Of a stretch of 64,000 nucleotides of DNA, positions 50,025 to 58,757 are shown piece by piece. The DNA is from Mesorhizobium sp. (GTDB taxonomy: Bacteria > Pseudomonadota > Alphaproteobacteria > Rhizobiales > Rhizobiaceae), in assembly GCA_004017535.1 (NCBI GenBank), contig SAJS01000005.1, forward strand, positions 124,001 through 188,000. The letters run 5' to 3'. The translations under genes and the position numbers were made by a program. The notes beneath the pieces were generated by a model that saw only the letters and a list, made by a program, of their open reading frames with translations, was not told the origin of the DNA and did not search any database. Numbering within the stretch: the stretch's first letter is position 1; each line of letters begins with the position of its first letter.

Positions 50025-51377
50025 TCAATTGCCTGCCAGCGGCAGCCGCACCTCGACCTTGAGCCCGCCCGCGGCGGCGTCGCCGAGTGTGACGCTGCCG
50101 CCGGCATTCTCGACCACCTCGTGGACGATGGCGAGGCCGAGCCCGCTGCCTTCCTCGGCCGACCCGGCTATGCGGTAGAAGCGCTCGAAGACGTGCTCCC
50201 GCTCTTCCACGGGAATGCCGGGTCCACCGTCGATGACCGTGAGCTCAGCCTCATCGCCAATGGTCGCGAGCTTGACGGTGACGCTGCCGCCGGCCGGTGT
50301 GTAACGCAGCGCGTTGTCTACAAGATTGACGATCATCTCCCGTAACATCGTCCCGTCGCCGATGACCGGCACGGGGCCGGTTTCCTCGAGGCCGAGGTCG
50401 ATGTCGCGTTCGACTGCCTTCGGCGCATGTGCCTCCAGAACCCGGCGGGCAGCCTCGGTCAGGTCGATGCGATCGGCACGTGGCCGCCGGCTGCCGGGCT
50501 CGGCACGCGAGAGCGTTAAAAGCTGTTCGGCCAGTCGCGCCAGTTTGCCTGAACTTGCCTGCAACGCCACAAGCGCTTCCCGCCGTCGATCCGCGGCGCT
50601 TTCGCGCAACGCATAGCTCGCCTGTGTCGACAGCAGCGCCAGCGGCGTGCGCAGTTGATGCGCGGCATTGGCGATGAAACGCCGCTGCGCCGCCATCTGC
50701 GCCCGCACCCGCTCCATATAGGCGTTGAGCGCATCGATCAGCGGTCGGATTTCGCTCTGCGCGCCCGAAACCTCGACCGGATCGAGATCGCTGCGGCTTC
50801 GCGAGCGCACCGCGTCGCGCAAGCGGATCAGCGGCGCCAGCCCGCGGCGCAGGCCAAGCAGCACGAACACGCCGGCAATGGCCACCAGCGCCAGCTGCTG
50901 GCCGAAGGCGCTCAACCACAGACGCCTCACCATTGCGTCATGCCCTCCGAGCGTCACGCCGACTGTTACCGTGATCGGCGAATCCGCCCCAGCGCCGATT
51001 ACCGTATGGCTTAGCGTGGCGAGCCGCAGACGATGATCGCGAAAGCCGGTCTCGATGCTGCCGCGATCTGTCGCCTTGGGCAGGTCGGGATAGCCGGTGA
51101 GCAGGCGTCCGCCCGCTGTCTTGACATGGTAATAGACCCTGTCACGGTCACCCGTATCGAACATTTCGATCGCCGCCGGCGGAATGGTGGCATCGAGCAC
51201 GCCGTCTTTCACAGCGACCTGCTCGGCGATGGCCCGCGCCGATGCCATGAGCATCCGGTCGGTGACCAGATCGGCAGTCGCGCGCGCATTGCCATGGCTG
51301 GTCCATAGATTGATGGCGGCCAGCCCCGCCAGCGGCAGCACCACCCAGGCCAGCAATTGCAGGCGAAGGCTCCTCAT
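50025..51377 (-). CDS. Sensor histidine kinase (TctE-like)
   Basis: A 450-residue membrane kinase: TM1 (LQLLAWVVLPLAGLAAINLW), a periplasmic domain of ~135 residues with TctE-type features (DRVYYHVKTAGGRLLTGYPDLP), TM2 (LALVAIAGVFVLLGL), a HAMP-like segment, the H-box AAHQLRTPLALLSTQ, and the ATPase motifs NLVDNALRYTPAGG, DGGPGIPVEERE and GSGLGLAIVHEVV. TctE homologues sense carboxylates such as tricarboxylates; the ligand here is unknown. Its ATG overlaps the response regulator stop (ATGA). Confidence 0.94.
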   Translation of the reverse strand: MRSLRLQLLAWVVLPLAGLAAINLWTSHGNARATADLVTDRMLMASARAIAEQVAVKDGVLDATIPPAAIEMFDTGDRDRVYYHVKTAGGRLLTGYPDLPKATDRGSIETGFRDHRLRLATLSHTVIGAGADSPITVTVGVTLGGHDAMVRRLWLSAFGQQLALVAIAGVFVLLGLRRGLAPLIRLRDAVRSRSRSDLDPVEVSGAQSEIRPLIDALNAYMERVRAQMAAQRRFIANAAHQLRTPLALLSTQASYALRESAADRRREALVALQASSGKLARLAEQLLTLSRAEPGSRRPRADRIDLTEAARRVLEAHAPKAVERDIDLGLEETGPVPVIGDGTMLREMIVNLVDNALRYTPAGGSVTVKLATIGDEAELTVIDGGPGIPVEEREHVFERFYRIAGSAEEGSGLGLAIVHEVVENAGGSVTLGDAAAGGLKVEVRLPLAGN

Positions 51378-52051
51378 GGCGTCGGATCGTCTTGGCGCAA
51401 GAGGTAGCCGAGGCCGCGCAAGGTGGCGATCTGGACGCGCGATCCCTCGAGCTTCTTGCGCAGCCGGTGCACGTAGATCTCGATGGCGCTTGGGTCGGCG
51501 TCGGTGTCGAAGTCGTAGATCGCCGCCGAGAGCGCCGCCTTGCTCACCGTGCGTCCGGCCTTGACGACGAGCTGTTCCAGCACCGCATGCTCGCGCGGTG
51601 TCAGCGACAGTGTCGCGCCGGCAAGCGAGAACAGGCGGGTGTTGGTGTCGAAGACGAGGTCGCCGCAGGAAATGACTGGCGCGGTGCGGTCGTTGGCGCG
51701 GCGCAGCTGCACGCGGATGCGCGCTTCCAGCTCCTCGATCTGGAAGGGTTTCGCCAGATAGTCATCGGCGCCTTCGTTGAGGCCCTTGACCCGGCCGTCG
51801 AGGCTGGCATTGGCGGTGAGCACGATCACCGGCACCGGGTTGCCGCGCGCCCGCAGCCTCTTCAGCACTTCCATGCCGCCCATGCGGGGCAGGGCAAGGT
51901 CGAGGATGATCAAGGCATGGTCGCCGGCGGCCAAAGCGTGCTCGACATCCTCGCCGTCATGCACGACGTCGACGACGTAGCTTGCCTGGCGCAGCGTCTT
52001 GCTTAGCCAATCGGCCAATTCGCGATTGTCCTCGACAAGCAGCAGCCGCAT
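51374..52051 (-). CDS. OmpR-family response regulator (TctD-like)
   Basis: A 225-residue protein. Its receiver domain has acidic pocket LLVEDNRE, the phosphorylation-site Asp in ILDLALPRMGG (near residue 51), VIVLTANAS and the Lys in DYLAKPF. The C-terminal winged helix contains LTPREHAVLEQLVVKAGRTVSKAALSAAIYDFD and IEIYVHRLRKKLEGS. It is translated with the kinase gene. The 484-bp upstream region separates it from the DUF680 genes and contains two palindromes, which are not the direct-repeat type usual for OmpR-family regulators. Confidence 0.95.
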   Translation of the reverse strand: MRLLLVEDNRELADWLSKTLRQASYVVDVVHDGEDVEHALAAGDHALIILDLALPRMGGMEVLKRLRARGNPVPVIVLTANASLDGRVKGLNEGADDYLAKPFQIEELEARIRVQLRRANDRTAPVISCGDLVFDTNTRLFSLAGATLSLTPREHAVLEQLVVKAGRTVSKAALSAAIYDFDTDADPSAIEIYVHRLRKKLEGSRVQIATLRGLGYLLRQDDPTP

Positions 52052-52234
52052 CGTTCGTTCGCTGTTTCCTCCCAACCGCGCCGACCTTCGCCGCAGGTGG
52101 CGGGCGGCGTCCGAATTGGTTCCCTGAGGCAACCGATAGTATCGATCCACTCGCAAGGCAAACGCGGTTTCCCGGCGGCCGTCATCCCGGTCATGATGCC
52201 TGCCGGGCTGCTTGCCCGGTCGCGCAAGTGATGA

Positions 52235-52251
52235 AACCGAACCGTTCGGTT
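52235..52251. promoter_or_regulatory. Palindrome AACCGAA-CCG-TTCGGTT (copy 1)
   Basis: A perfect 7-bp inverted repeat with a three-base spacer, the form bound by TetR-type dimers. About 184 bp upstream of the response regulator start. Confidence 0.65.
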
Positions 52252-52393
52252 CAATTAATGTTGACGGTTCGTGCAGCCACGGTGAACGCTGGCAGGTTCC
52301 ATCAGACCGGCGTCTCTACGGATGCTCGCCGTAACCCGTTGATATCAAACGATAAGAGTCTGACCGCTTGGCCTTTCGCCCAATTTCAAGATC

Positions 52394-52412
52394 GAACCGA
52401 ACGGTTCGGTTC
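52394..52412. promoter_or_regulatory. Palindrome GAACCGAA-CGG-TTCGGTTC (copy 2)
   Basis: A perfect 8-bp inverted repeat with the same core as copy 1, centred 160 bp from it and about 130 bp upstream of the first DUF680 gene. Confidence 0.65.
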
Positions 52413-52535
52413 ACAACTTTTCGTGATTGGAAATGGCAACAGGGCCGACCCATTTCGGGGTGGTCCGAGCGACGCGAATTTCCATTACGGCACGCCACTA
52501 GACGGACACGACTTTTGAAATCTGGAGTACCTAAA

Positions 52536-52766
52536 ATGAACAAGATTGCTTTTGCCGCTGCTGCCCTCCTCATCGCCACGAGCGGCGCTTTTGCCGGCAG
52601 CGACCATTACGGTTCCGACAACGTCAATCAGCCGGCCGTGACCGCTCCCGCGGGCAAGGTCGACAACACCATCACGGGTTCGATCCGCAAGTTCGAGCAG
52701 CGCGACCTCCACATCACGCCTGATCAGAACCAGCCGCAGTCGGGCCAGGGCATCTGGGGCCGCTAA
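52536..52766 (+). CDS. DUF680 small secreted protein (first of four)
   Basis: A 76-residue protein: signal peptide NKIAFAAAALLIATSGAFAG, then the family core SDHYGSDNVNQPAVTAPAGK and a divergent end (DLHITPDQNQPQSGQGIWGR). DUF680 is a small exported family of unknown function, characteristic of Mesorhizobium. The upstream TCTGGAGTA sequence is shared with the next two genes. Unlike copies two and three it has a longer, different C-terminus. Confidence 0.88.
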   Translation: MNKIAFAAAALLIATSGAFAGSDHYGSDNVNQPAVTAPAGKVDNTITGSIRKFEQRDLHITPDQNQPQSGQGIWGR

Positions 52767-52817
52767 GCGGCTCCTGTCCCCCCCTCAACCTCAATTCTTG
52801 AATCTGGAGTAACTCAA

Positions 52818-53024
52818 ATGACCAAGATCGCTCTTACCGCCGCCGCCCTTCTCGTTGCCACCGGTGCTGCTTTCGCCGGCTCGGACAATTACGGCTCGGC
52901 CAATGCCAACCAGCCGGCCGCTTCGGTCGACACCTCGTTCACCGCTTCGGTCAAGAAGTCGGACGCGGATGTGCAGAAGCCGGTCGTCACGGGCGCCAAC
53001 CACGACCTGTTCGGCAACCACTAA
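52818..53024 (+). CDS. DUF680 small secreted protein (second of four)
   Basis: A 68-residue protein: signal peptide TKIALTAAALLVATGAAFAG, then SDNYGSANANQPAASVDTSF and an end DLFGNH. It is nearly identical, including its ribosome binding region, to the third copy 262 bp downstream, so the pair arose by recent tandem duplication. Confidence 0.9.
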   Translation: MTKIALTAAALLVATGAAFAGSDNYGSANANQPAASVDTSFTASVKKSDADVQKPVVTGANHDLFGNH

Positions 53025-53079
53025 TCGGGTTCGCCCAGGCAAGCCTTCGACTAACAACCTCGAATCTGGAGTAACTCAA

Positions 53080-53286
53080 ATGACCAAGATCGCTCTTACC
53101 GCTGCCGCCCTTCTCGTTGCTACCGGCGCCGCTTTCGCCGGCTCGGATAATTACGGCTCGGCCAATGCCAATCAGCCGGCCGCTTCGGTCGACACCTCGT
53201 CTACTGCTTCGATCAAGAAGTCGGACGCGGATGCCCAGAAGCCGGTCGTCACGGGCGCCAACCACGACCTGTTCGGCAACCACTAA
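53080..53286 (+). CDS. DUF680 small secreted protein (third of four)
   Basis: A 68-residue near-copy of the second protein, differing at about four positions (including Phe to Ser and Val to Ala or Ile exchanges). The leader CGAATCTGGAGTAACTCAA is also copied. It is followed by a strong terminator, so copies one to three may form one transcript. Confidence 0.9.
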   Translation: MTKIALTAAALLVATGAAFAGSDNYGSANANQPAASVDTSSTASIKKSDADAQKPVVTGANHDLFGNH

Positions 53287-53310
53287 ACGGATCTGTCCTT
53301 GACAGACCTC

Positions 53311-53343
53311 AAAGCGGCGGGCTTGTCCCGCCGCTTTGCTTTT
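53311..53343 (+). terminator. Rho-independent terminator after the third DUF680 gene
   Basis: AAAGCGGCGGG and CCCGCCGCTTT form an 11-bp stem with a CTTGT loop, followed by GCTTTT. Confidence 0.9.
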
Positions 53344-53567
53344 ATGCAGCCGGCTGCCGCGGCCGTGGACTCCGCTTCACAAGTAATTGTATCACAAGCA
53401 TTTGTAATTGTTTGTCTTTTTCCGAGCGAAATCCGGGCTGACGCTGCTGCCGTCGCTGAAAGGGCGGCCACGTCGGGAATAAATCCCGGACGCCACGGGT
53501 CTTGTCGGCAGCGGGGCCATCCTCCCAGGGCCACCGCCGATGAAACCAAGGAACAAGGAAATCGAAC

Positions 53568-53813
53568 ATGACCAGGATCGCTCTCGCCTCTGTCGCAATA
53601 CTTCTCGCCATGGGCTCCGCCTTTGCCGGCAGCGACCATTACGGCGACACCAATGCCAACCAGTCGACCGTGGGCGTCGACAGCGCCTACACGGCGTCGG
53701 TCCGCAAGCACGAGGTTGCCAAGCCGGCCCCCAAGGTCGATAGCACGATCAAGACGGGAGCGAGCGCCGCCACGGATTGGCCGGGCCCGCCCGCGGACAA
53801 TTGGGGCAATTGA
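53568..53813 (+). CDS. DUF680 small secreted protein (fourth of four)
   Basis: An 81-residue protein: signal peptide TRIALASVAILLAMGSAFAG, core SDHYGDTNANQSTVGVDSAY and a unique end (TDWPGPPADNWGN). It is the most divergent copy and has its own upstream region of about 225 bp and its own terminator, so it is probably transcribed separately. Confidence 0.88.
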   Translation: MTRIALASVAILLAMGSAFAGSDHYGDTNANQSTVGVDSAYTASVRKHEVAKPAPKVDSTIKTGASAATDWPGPPADNWGN

Positions 53814-53831
53814 TCCGCTTCTTTGGAAATA

Positions 53832-53862
53832 CCAAAGGCGGCGGGCAAAACCCGCCGCCTTT
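53832..53862 (+). terminator. Terminator after the fourth DUF680 gene
   Basis: AAAGGCGGCGGG and CCCGCCGCCTTT form a 12-bp stem with a CAAAA loop. The T run is short (TTTG), and it may also serve the convergent SixA gene. Confidence 0.8.
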
Positions 53863-53889
53863 GCCTATCGGACCGGCAAGCTTCGGGCT

Positions 53890-54399
53890 CTAGGCCAAAT
53901 CCTTCGGCCGCAGGCAATGCGTCAGCCTGGCGCTGCCGAACGAAAGATCCGCCCAGTCGCCGTCCAGCGTGAACCGCGCAAGCGCCGCCGTCGGGAACTT
54001 CGCTTCGGTCTTCTTGAACACGCTCTCATCCGACCCGGCGCCCGCCAGCCGCAACACAAACTGCTGCAGGCCGGGATTGTGGCCGATCACCAGCAGATTC
54101 GTCGCCTTGGCCTGTCGCACCCGCGCCAGGATGGTGCCGGCTGCTGCTTCGTAGAGCTCCTCGGCAAACTGCGCTGGCGTATGTCCGGACAGTTCCTGGG
54201 CGACGAGCCGCCAGGTATCGCGGGCGCGCAGTGCCGGCGAGACCAAAGCGAGGTCGGGCAGCCAGCCGCGCCGGGCAAGCTCCCGTCCCATCAACGGCGC
54301 GGTCTTCAAGCCGCGTGGGGCCAGCGGCCGGTCGAAATCGGCGAGTGCCGGATCGTCCCAGCTCGATTTGGCGTGGCGCAGGATGAGGAGCTGTTTCAC
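53890..54399 (-). CDS. SixA-type histidine phosphatase
   Basis: A 169-residue member of the histidine phosphatase superfamily: catalytic LLILRHAKSSWDDP (the RH motif at residues 8-9), SPALRARDT, the acid-base EELYEAAAGTIL, and the second His in VIGHNPGLQ. SixA removes phosphate from phosphohistidine in phosphorelay or PTS proteins. The C-terminal ~40 residues (WADLSFGSARLTHCLRPKDL) match alphaproteobacterial forms. The target is unknown. Confidence 0.9.
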   Translation of the reverse strand: MKQLLILRHAKSSWDDPALADFDRPLAPRGLKTAPLMGRELARRGWLPDLALVSPALRARDTWRLVAQELSGHTPAQFAEELYEAAAGTILARVRQAKATNLLVIGHNPGLQQFVLRLAGAGSDESVFKKTEAKFPTAALARFTLDGDWADLSFGSARLTHCLRPKDLA

Positions 54400-54414
54400 G
54401 GGCGTCGATCAGTT

Positions 54415-54924
54415 TCAGGGTGCCGACAACGTCGGCTGAATATATTCATTGTCTGGGACCGGAAGACGACCGTCGGTTTCAACGGTGGCGGCCCACATCT
54501 GGAAGTTCACGATCGCACTGCAGCTTACGACGGCCTCGCCTCGATAGGGGGCTGCATAATAGCAAGCGGCACCAGCCAACTTCTCTTGAAACACAGGTTC
54601 AGCGCCGATCTTGCCAAAGGCGACGCCATCCAAGTCGATAAAGGTCTTGTATCCGCCAAACAGCCTGATGCTTGCCTGCTTACCGCGAAACAGGAGCCAA
54701 TTCTGCCCATCGGAAAATTGCAAAGTGACGGTCCCATCGGCATACCGGGTTTGTCTTATCTCCCCAGCACAAACCTCGGTCAGTCTCTCATTTCTTACAA
54801 CTAGCCGTTTGCATTTGCCACTGACCGACCAACTACCTGACTGAGCAGCCTCAGCTTCATGAGAAGCCGATGCAATCATGGCAAACGCGATGAGAAAGAA
54901 TGTTGTCACAGACCTGTAGGGCAT
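54415..54924 (-). CDS. Secreted protein of unknown function
   Basis: A 169-residue protein with a signal peptide (VTTFFLIAFAMIASASHEAEA) and a mature beta-rich domain with four cysteines (GKCKRLVV, EVCAGEIRQ, AACYYAA, VVSCSAIV), suggesting two disulphides in the periplasm. Conserved-looking segments are FSDGQNWLLFRGKQ and FIDLDGVAFGKIG. Its DNA is somewhat less GC-rich than its neighbours. No family recognised. Confidence 0.72.
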   Translation of the reverse strand: MPYRSVTTFFLIAFAMIASASHEAEAAQSGSWSVSGKCKRLVVRNERLTEVCAGEIRQTRYADGTVTLQFSDGQNWLLFRGKQASIRLFGGYKTFIDLDGVAFGKIGAEPVFQEKLAGAACYYAAPYRGEAVVSCSAIVNFQMWAATVETDGRLPVPDNEYIQPTLSAP

Positions 54925-54956
54925 TCCGCTTCTCCAGTGTCGGAAGCCACATGCCT

Positions 54957-55664
54957 CTACGGCGTGATCCGCGCCAGCTGTTCGAGGTCGGTCTCCTCGC
55001 GCAGCGGGTCGGGCGCCATCACGACCGAGCTTGCGTTCTCCGCATCGTCGGCGAAATGGGCAAGCACGGTGTGGCCCTTGTCCATGCTCGCCTTGCCTTC
55101 GGCGACGAGGCCGAGCGCCAGTGGATAGACCCGATGCTCGGCCTTCAGCACGCGCGCGGCAAGCGTGTCCTCATTGTCGCCGATCATCACCGGCACGGCG
55201 GCCTGCGCGATGATCGGGCCGTCATCCATCTCCGGCGTGACGAAATGCACCGAGCAGCCATGGATGCGCACGCCGGCGCGGATCGCCCGCGCATGCGTGT
55301 CCAGCCCCTTGAAGGCCGGCAGCAGTGCAGGGTGGATGTTGATCATGCGCCCCTGCCATTTCTCGACGAGACCGCGGCCGAGGATGCGCATATAGCCGGC
55401 AAGCGCCACGATCTCGGCGCCGAAGCCGGTGAGCGCGGCGTCGATCGCCGCGTCATAGGCATCCTTGCTCGGATGGTCGGCGCGCTGGATCACCTTGGTG
55501 GCGATGCCGCGCGACTGCGCGATCCCGAGGCCCGCGGCGTTCGCCCGGTCGGAGATGACACCAACGATCTCGGCCGGGTAGGTTGGATCGGCGGCGGCCG
55601 CGATCAGCGCCGTCATGTTGGAACCGCGCCCCGAGATCAGGACGACCGTGCGCTTCCTGCTCAT
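54957..55664 (-). CDS. purN: Phosphoribosylglycinamide formyltransferase
   Basis: A 235-residue enzyme of de novo purine synthesis, using 10-formyl-THF. It has the N-terminal [13 protein letters not shown], the formyl-transfer site [22 protein letters not shown] (Asn-x-His with downstream Asp), and [14 protein letters not shown]. The ~25 residues after the core ([15 protein letters not shown]...) form a short extension. Its ATG overlaps the purM stop as ATGA, so both are made from one message. Confidence 0.96.
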   Translation of the reverse strand: MSRKRTVVLISGRGSNMTALIAAAADPTYPAEIVGVISDRANAAGLGIAQSRGIATKVIQRADHPSKDAYDAAIDAALTGFGAEIVALAGYMRILGRGLVEKWQGRMINIHPALLPAFKGLDTHARAIRAGVRIHGCSVHFVTPEMDDGPIIAQAAVPVMIGDNEDTLAARVLKAEHRVYPLALGLVAEGKASMDKGHTVLAHFADDAENASSVVMAPDPLREETDLEQLARITP

Positions 55665-56764
55665 AGGCCGATCGAGCCCCGGTAGATGACGCCGGCGTCG
55701 CGGCGCGGCACGATGCGGCCGATCGGCGTCACCGTCTCGCCGGCTTCCTGCAGGACAGCCGCGACCTGCGCGGCCTGGCCGGAGGCGACGGCGAGGATCA
55801 TGCCGATACCGCAATTGAAGGTGCGCATCATTTCTTCCGGCGCGACGCCGCCGGTCTTTGCCAGCCACGAGAACACCGGCGGCACGTCGATCGCCTCGAG
55901 GTCGAGCTCGGCCGAAAAATCCTTGGGCAGCACGCGCGGGATGTTTTCCGGGAAACCGCCGCCGGTGATGTGGGCCAGCGCCTTGATGCCATGCGTGTTG
56001 CGGATCGCCTTCAGGATCGACTTCACATAGATGCGCGTCGGCTCGAGCAGCGCCTCGGCAAGGCTGAGCTCCTCGTTGAACGGCGCCGGATCGCTCCAGG
56101 CAAGACCGCTCGCCGCCACAATGCGGCGCACCAGCGAAAAACCGTTGGAGTGCAGGCCGGAGGAGGAAAGGCCAAGCAGCACGTCGCCTTCGACGATATC
56201 GTCTGTGGGAAGCAACTGGCCGCGCTCGGCCGCGCCGACCGCGAAACCGGCAAGGTCGTAGTCCTTGTCGTGATACATGCCGGGCATTTCGGCCGTCTCG
56301 CCGCCGATCAGCGCGCAGCCGGCCTGCCGGCAGCCCTCGGCGATGCCGCCGACGATCGAGGCGCCCTGGTCCGGATCGAGCTTGCCGGTGGCGAAATAGT
56401 CGAGGAAGAACAGCGGCTCGGCGCCCTGGACGACGATGTCGTTGACGCACATGGCGACGAGGTCGATGCCGATCGTGTCATGCTTGCCGGAATCGATGGC
56501 GATCTTGAGCTTGGTGCCGACGCCGTCATTGGCCGCGACCAGCACCGGATCGGTGAAGCCAGCGGCCTTGAGATCGAACAGGCCGCCGAAGCCGCCGATC
56601 TCGCCATCGGCGCCCGGCCGGCGCGTCGCGCGCACCAGCGGCTTGATCTTCTCGACCATCAGGTTGCCAGCATCGATATCGACGCCCGCCTCGGCATAGG
56701 TGAGCCCGTTCTTGCGCTTGGCCGGATCGCCCTTGCTCATCGTCGGCTCGTCCCTGTTTGTCAT
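55661..56764 (-). CDS. purM: Phosphoribosylformylglycinamidine cyclo-ligase
   Basis: A 367-residue enzyme (AIR synthetase). It has the N-terminal [27 protein letters not shown]-site GFGGLFDL and [48 protein letters not shown], and the C-terminal [13 protein letters not shown] and FNCGIGM. It acts two steps after purN in the same pathway. The start could be 56764 or 56740; neither has a strong ribosome site. It is divergent from a CDP-alcohol transferase gene, the usual rhizobial arrangement. Confidence 0.96.
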   Translation of the reverse strand: MTNRDEPTMSKGDPAKRKNGLTYAEAGVDIDAGNLMVEKIKPLVRATRRPGADGEIGGFGGLFDLKAAGFTDPVLVAANDGVGTKLKIAIDSGKHDTIGIDLVAMCVNDIVVQGAEPLFFLDYFATGKLDPDQGASIVGGIAEGCRQAGCALIGGETAEMPGMYHDKDYDLAGFAVGAAERGQLLPTDDIVEGDVLLGLSSSGLHSNGFSLVRRIVAASGLAWSDPAPFNEELSLAEALLEPTRIYVKSILKAIRNTHGIKALAHITGGGFPENIPRVLPKDFSAELDLEAIDVPPVFSWLAKTGGVAPEEMMRTFNCGIGMILAVASGQAAQVAAVLQEAGETVTPIGRIVPRRDAGVIYRGSIGL

Positions 56765-56940
56765 TGCGGGCTCTTCGCATGAATGGTTTCGGGGAGCAAG
56801 GATGACGCGCGGGTGAGGGAGGTTGTTCCCGAGGAAAGTGCCGGCGAGTGAGGTGATTGGCAGCGTCGCCGCCCCGCCACTTGCGCCAATCTCCCGTCTC
56901 CCTCATCTTTTCCCCAACAAAAGACACGACGGGATCTCAC

Positions 56941-57573
56941 GTGACCCTTCCCAACTTGATCACGATCATGCGGCTGCTGCTCGTGCCCGCCGTGGTGCTG
57001 GCCATGCTGCAGTCGCTTTGGGGCTGGGCTTTCGCCGGATTCCTCGTCGCCGGCATCTCCGACGGCGTCGACGGCTTTATCGCGCGCCGCTGGAACCAGT
57101 CGTCCCGCCTCGGCGCCTATCTCGATCCGATCGCCGACAAGCTCCTGCTTGTCTCGGTCTTCGTCGTCATGGGCTTTACCGGCGAACTGCCGCTCTGGCT
57201 GGTGGTCACCATGGTCTCGCGTGACGGCCTCATCGTCTGCGCCGTGCTCCTGTCCAGCGTGATGAGCCATCCGGTCGAGGTGAAGCCGCTCTTGGTTTCG
57301 AAAGCCAACACCGCCGCGCAGATCGTGCTGGCCGCGCTTGTGCTGGGCGAGCTGGCCTTTGCCGTGCATCTCGGCCAACTGCGGACCGCGCTCATATTGC
57401 TGACCGGGGTCTTGACCGTGGCTTCGGCCGCGGCCTATCTCGTGGCTTGGCTAAGGCATATGAGCGGCTATGGCGAAGGCTCCCGAACGAGCGACTCCCA
57501 GAACGACGTCACCAAGTCGGACAATACCAAGTCGGGCATCGGCGGATCGGGCGGCTCCGGCACGGACGGCTGA
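56941..57573 (+). CDS. CDP-alcohol phosphatidyltransferase family protein
   Basis: A 210-residue membrane protein with the CDP-alcohol signature DGVDGFIARRWNQSSRLGAYLDPIADK and about five helices. It resembles pgsA (22801) but is a separate branch. In Rhizobiales this gene sits beside purM and an AI-2E transporter; the product may be phosphatidylglycerol-phosphate or a cardiolipin-like lipid. The start is GTG at 56941 (MTLPNLITIMRLLLVP); the reading frame upstream is poor. The C-terminal ~25 residues (Ser/Asp/Gly-rich) overlap the next gene. Confidence 0.85.
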   Translation: MTLPNLITIMRLLLVPAVVLAMLQSLWGWAFAGFLVAGISDGVDGFIARRWNQSSRLGAYLDPIADKLLLVSVFVVMGFTGELPLWLVVTMVSRDGLIVCAVLLSSVMSHPVEVKPLLVSKANTAAQIVLAALVLGELAFAVHLGQLRTALILLTGVLTVASAAAYLVAWLRHMSGYGEGSRTSDSQNDVTKSDNTKSGIGGSGGSGTDG

Positions 57574-58735
57574 CCACGATGGCGCCGTGATCGCCGCTGC
57601 CGACAGCACCGGCGGGCTTCGCCGCCAGGTCTTCTTCTGGCTGGCGACGGCGGTTCTGCTGGCGCTGTTCCTCTATGTCTTCTCGGGCATCCTCCTGCCT
57701 TTCGTCGCCGGCATGGTGCTCGCCTATTTCCTCGATCCGGTCGCCGACTGGCTGCAGCGGCTTGGCCTCTCGCGCCTGATGGCGACGGTCGTTATCCTGA
57801 TCGCCTTCATCGTCGTCGTGGTGCTGGCCTTCGTCATTCTGGTGCCGGTGCTGGCGACCCAAATGGCCGATTTCGCCCGCAAGCTGCCGGAATACCTCAC
57901 CCGCCTGCAGTCGCTGCTCACCAGCTTCGACCCGAAGTGGCTGGAGCAGCGTTTTGGCGTCAACGCCGCCGGCCTGCGCGACGGGCTGAACTCGCTCTTG
58001 ACCTCCGGTTTCAGCCTGCTCACCACCGTCTTCACCTCGATCTGGAGCTCCGGCGTGGCGCTGATCTCGGTGGTGAGCCTGTTCGTCGTCACCCCGGTCG
58101 TTGCCTTCTACATGCTGCTCGACTGGGATCGCATGGTGGCCGAGGTCGACGGCTGGGTGCCGCGCGACCATGTCGAGACGGTGCGCGCGCTTGCCCGCGA
58201 CATCAACACCGCCACGGCCGGCTTCGTGCGAGGGCAGGGCACGCTGTGCCTGGTGCTCGGCGCCATGTACGCCACCGGGCTGACGCTGACCGGCTTGAAC
58301 TTCGCCATCCTGATCGGTTTGTTCGCCGGGCTGATTTCCTTCATACCCTATGTCGGCTCGCTGACGGGGCTGGTGCTTGCCGTCGGCGTCGCCTTCGTCC
58401 AGTTCTGGCCGGACTGGACCATGGTGGTGCTGGTGGCGTTCGTGTTCTTCGTCGGCCAGTTCATAGAGGGCAACATCCTGCAGCCCCGGCTGGTCGGAAA
58501 GAGCGTCGGCCTGCATCCGGTTTGGCTGATGTTCTCGCTGTTTGCCTTCGGCGCGCTGTTCGGCTTCGTCGGACTTCTGATTGCCGTGCCGGCCTCGGCG
58601 GCGATTGCCGTCTTGGTGCGTTTCGCCATCGCCCGCTATCTCGAATCTCCGCTTTACAAGGGTCGCGCCACAGAGCCTGTACCGCCTTTGCCAGCCGATC
58701 GCGGTGGCGGCCATCGCGCGAAGCCGCGTGGCTGA
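57470..58735 (+). CDS. AI-2E / PerM-family membrane transporter
   Basis: A 421-residue protein with eight predicted helices: FWLATAVLLALFLYVFSGILLPFVAGMVLAYFLDPVADWLQ at the start and the family-typical FIPYVGSLTGLVLAV and EGNILQPRLVGKSVGLHPVWLMFSLFAFGALFGFVG at the end. Substrates in this family vary (ions, autoinducer). The ATG at 57470 overlaps the preceding gene by 104 bp; a GTG at 57587 would remove the disordered N-terminal ~39 residues and this overlap, and is a real alternative. The 3' end adjoins hda. Confidence 0.85.
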   Translation: MAKAPERATPRTTSPSRTIPSRASADRAAPARTADHDGAVIAAADSTGGLRRQVFFWLATAVLLALFLYVFSGILLPFVAGMVLAYFLDPVADWLQRLGLSRLMATVVILIAFIVVVVLAFVILVPVLATQMADFARKLPEYLTRLQSLLTSFDPKWLEQRFGVNAAGLRDGLNSLLTSGFSLLTTVFTSIWSSGVALISVVSLFVVTPVVAFYMLLDWDRMVAEVDGWVPRDHVETVRALARDINTATAGFVRGQGTLCLVLGAMYATGLTLTGLNFAILIGLFAGLISFIPYVGSLTGLVLAVGVAFVQFWPDWTMVVLVAFVFFVGQFIEGNILQPRLVGKSVGLHPVWLMFSLFAFGALFGFVGLLIAVPASAAIAVLVRFAIARYLESPLYKGRATEPVPPLPADRGGGHRAKPRG

Positions 58736-58757
58736 CGTGGCCGGCGAGCGAACCGAC

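Larger units (their letters stand above)
52052..52535. other. 484-bp regulatory intergenic region
   Basis: It lies between the divergent response regulator and first DUF680 genes. It contains two matching palindromes (52235-52251 and 52394-52412) and no credible gene. Confidence 0.6.

Noticed and set aside
54957-56450. A single long frame fusing an Arg-rich protein to PurN
   Set aside because: The N-terminal part is an out-of-frame reading of purM; purN starts at 55664 where its ATG overlaps the purM stop.
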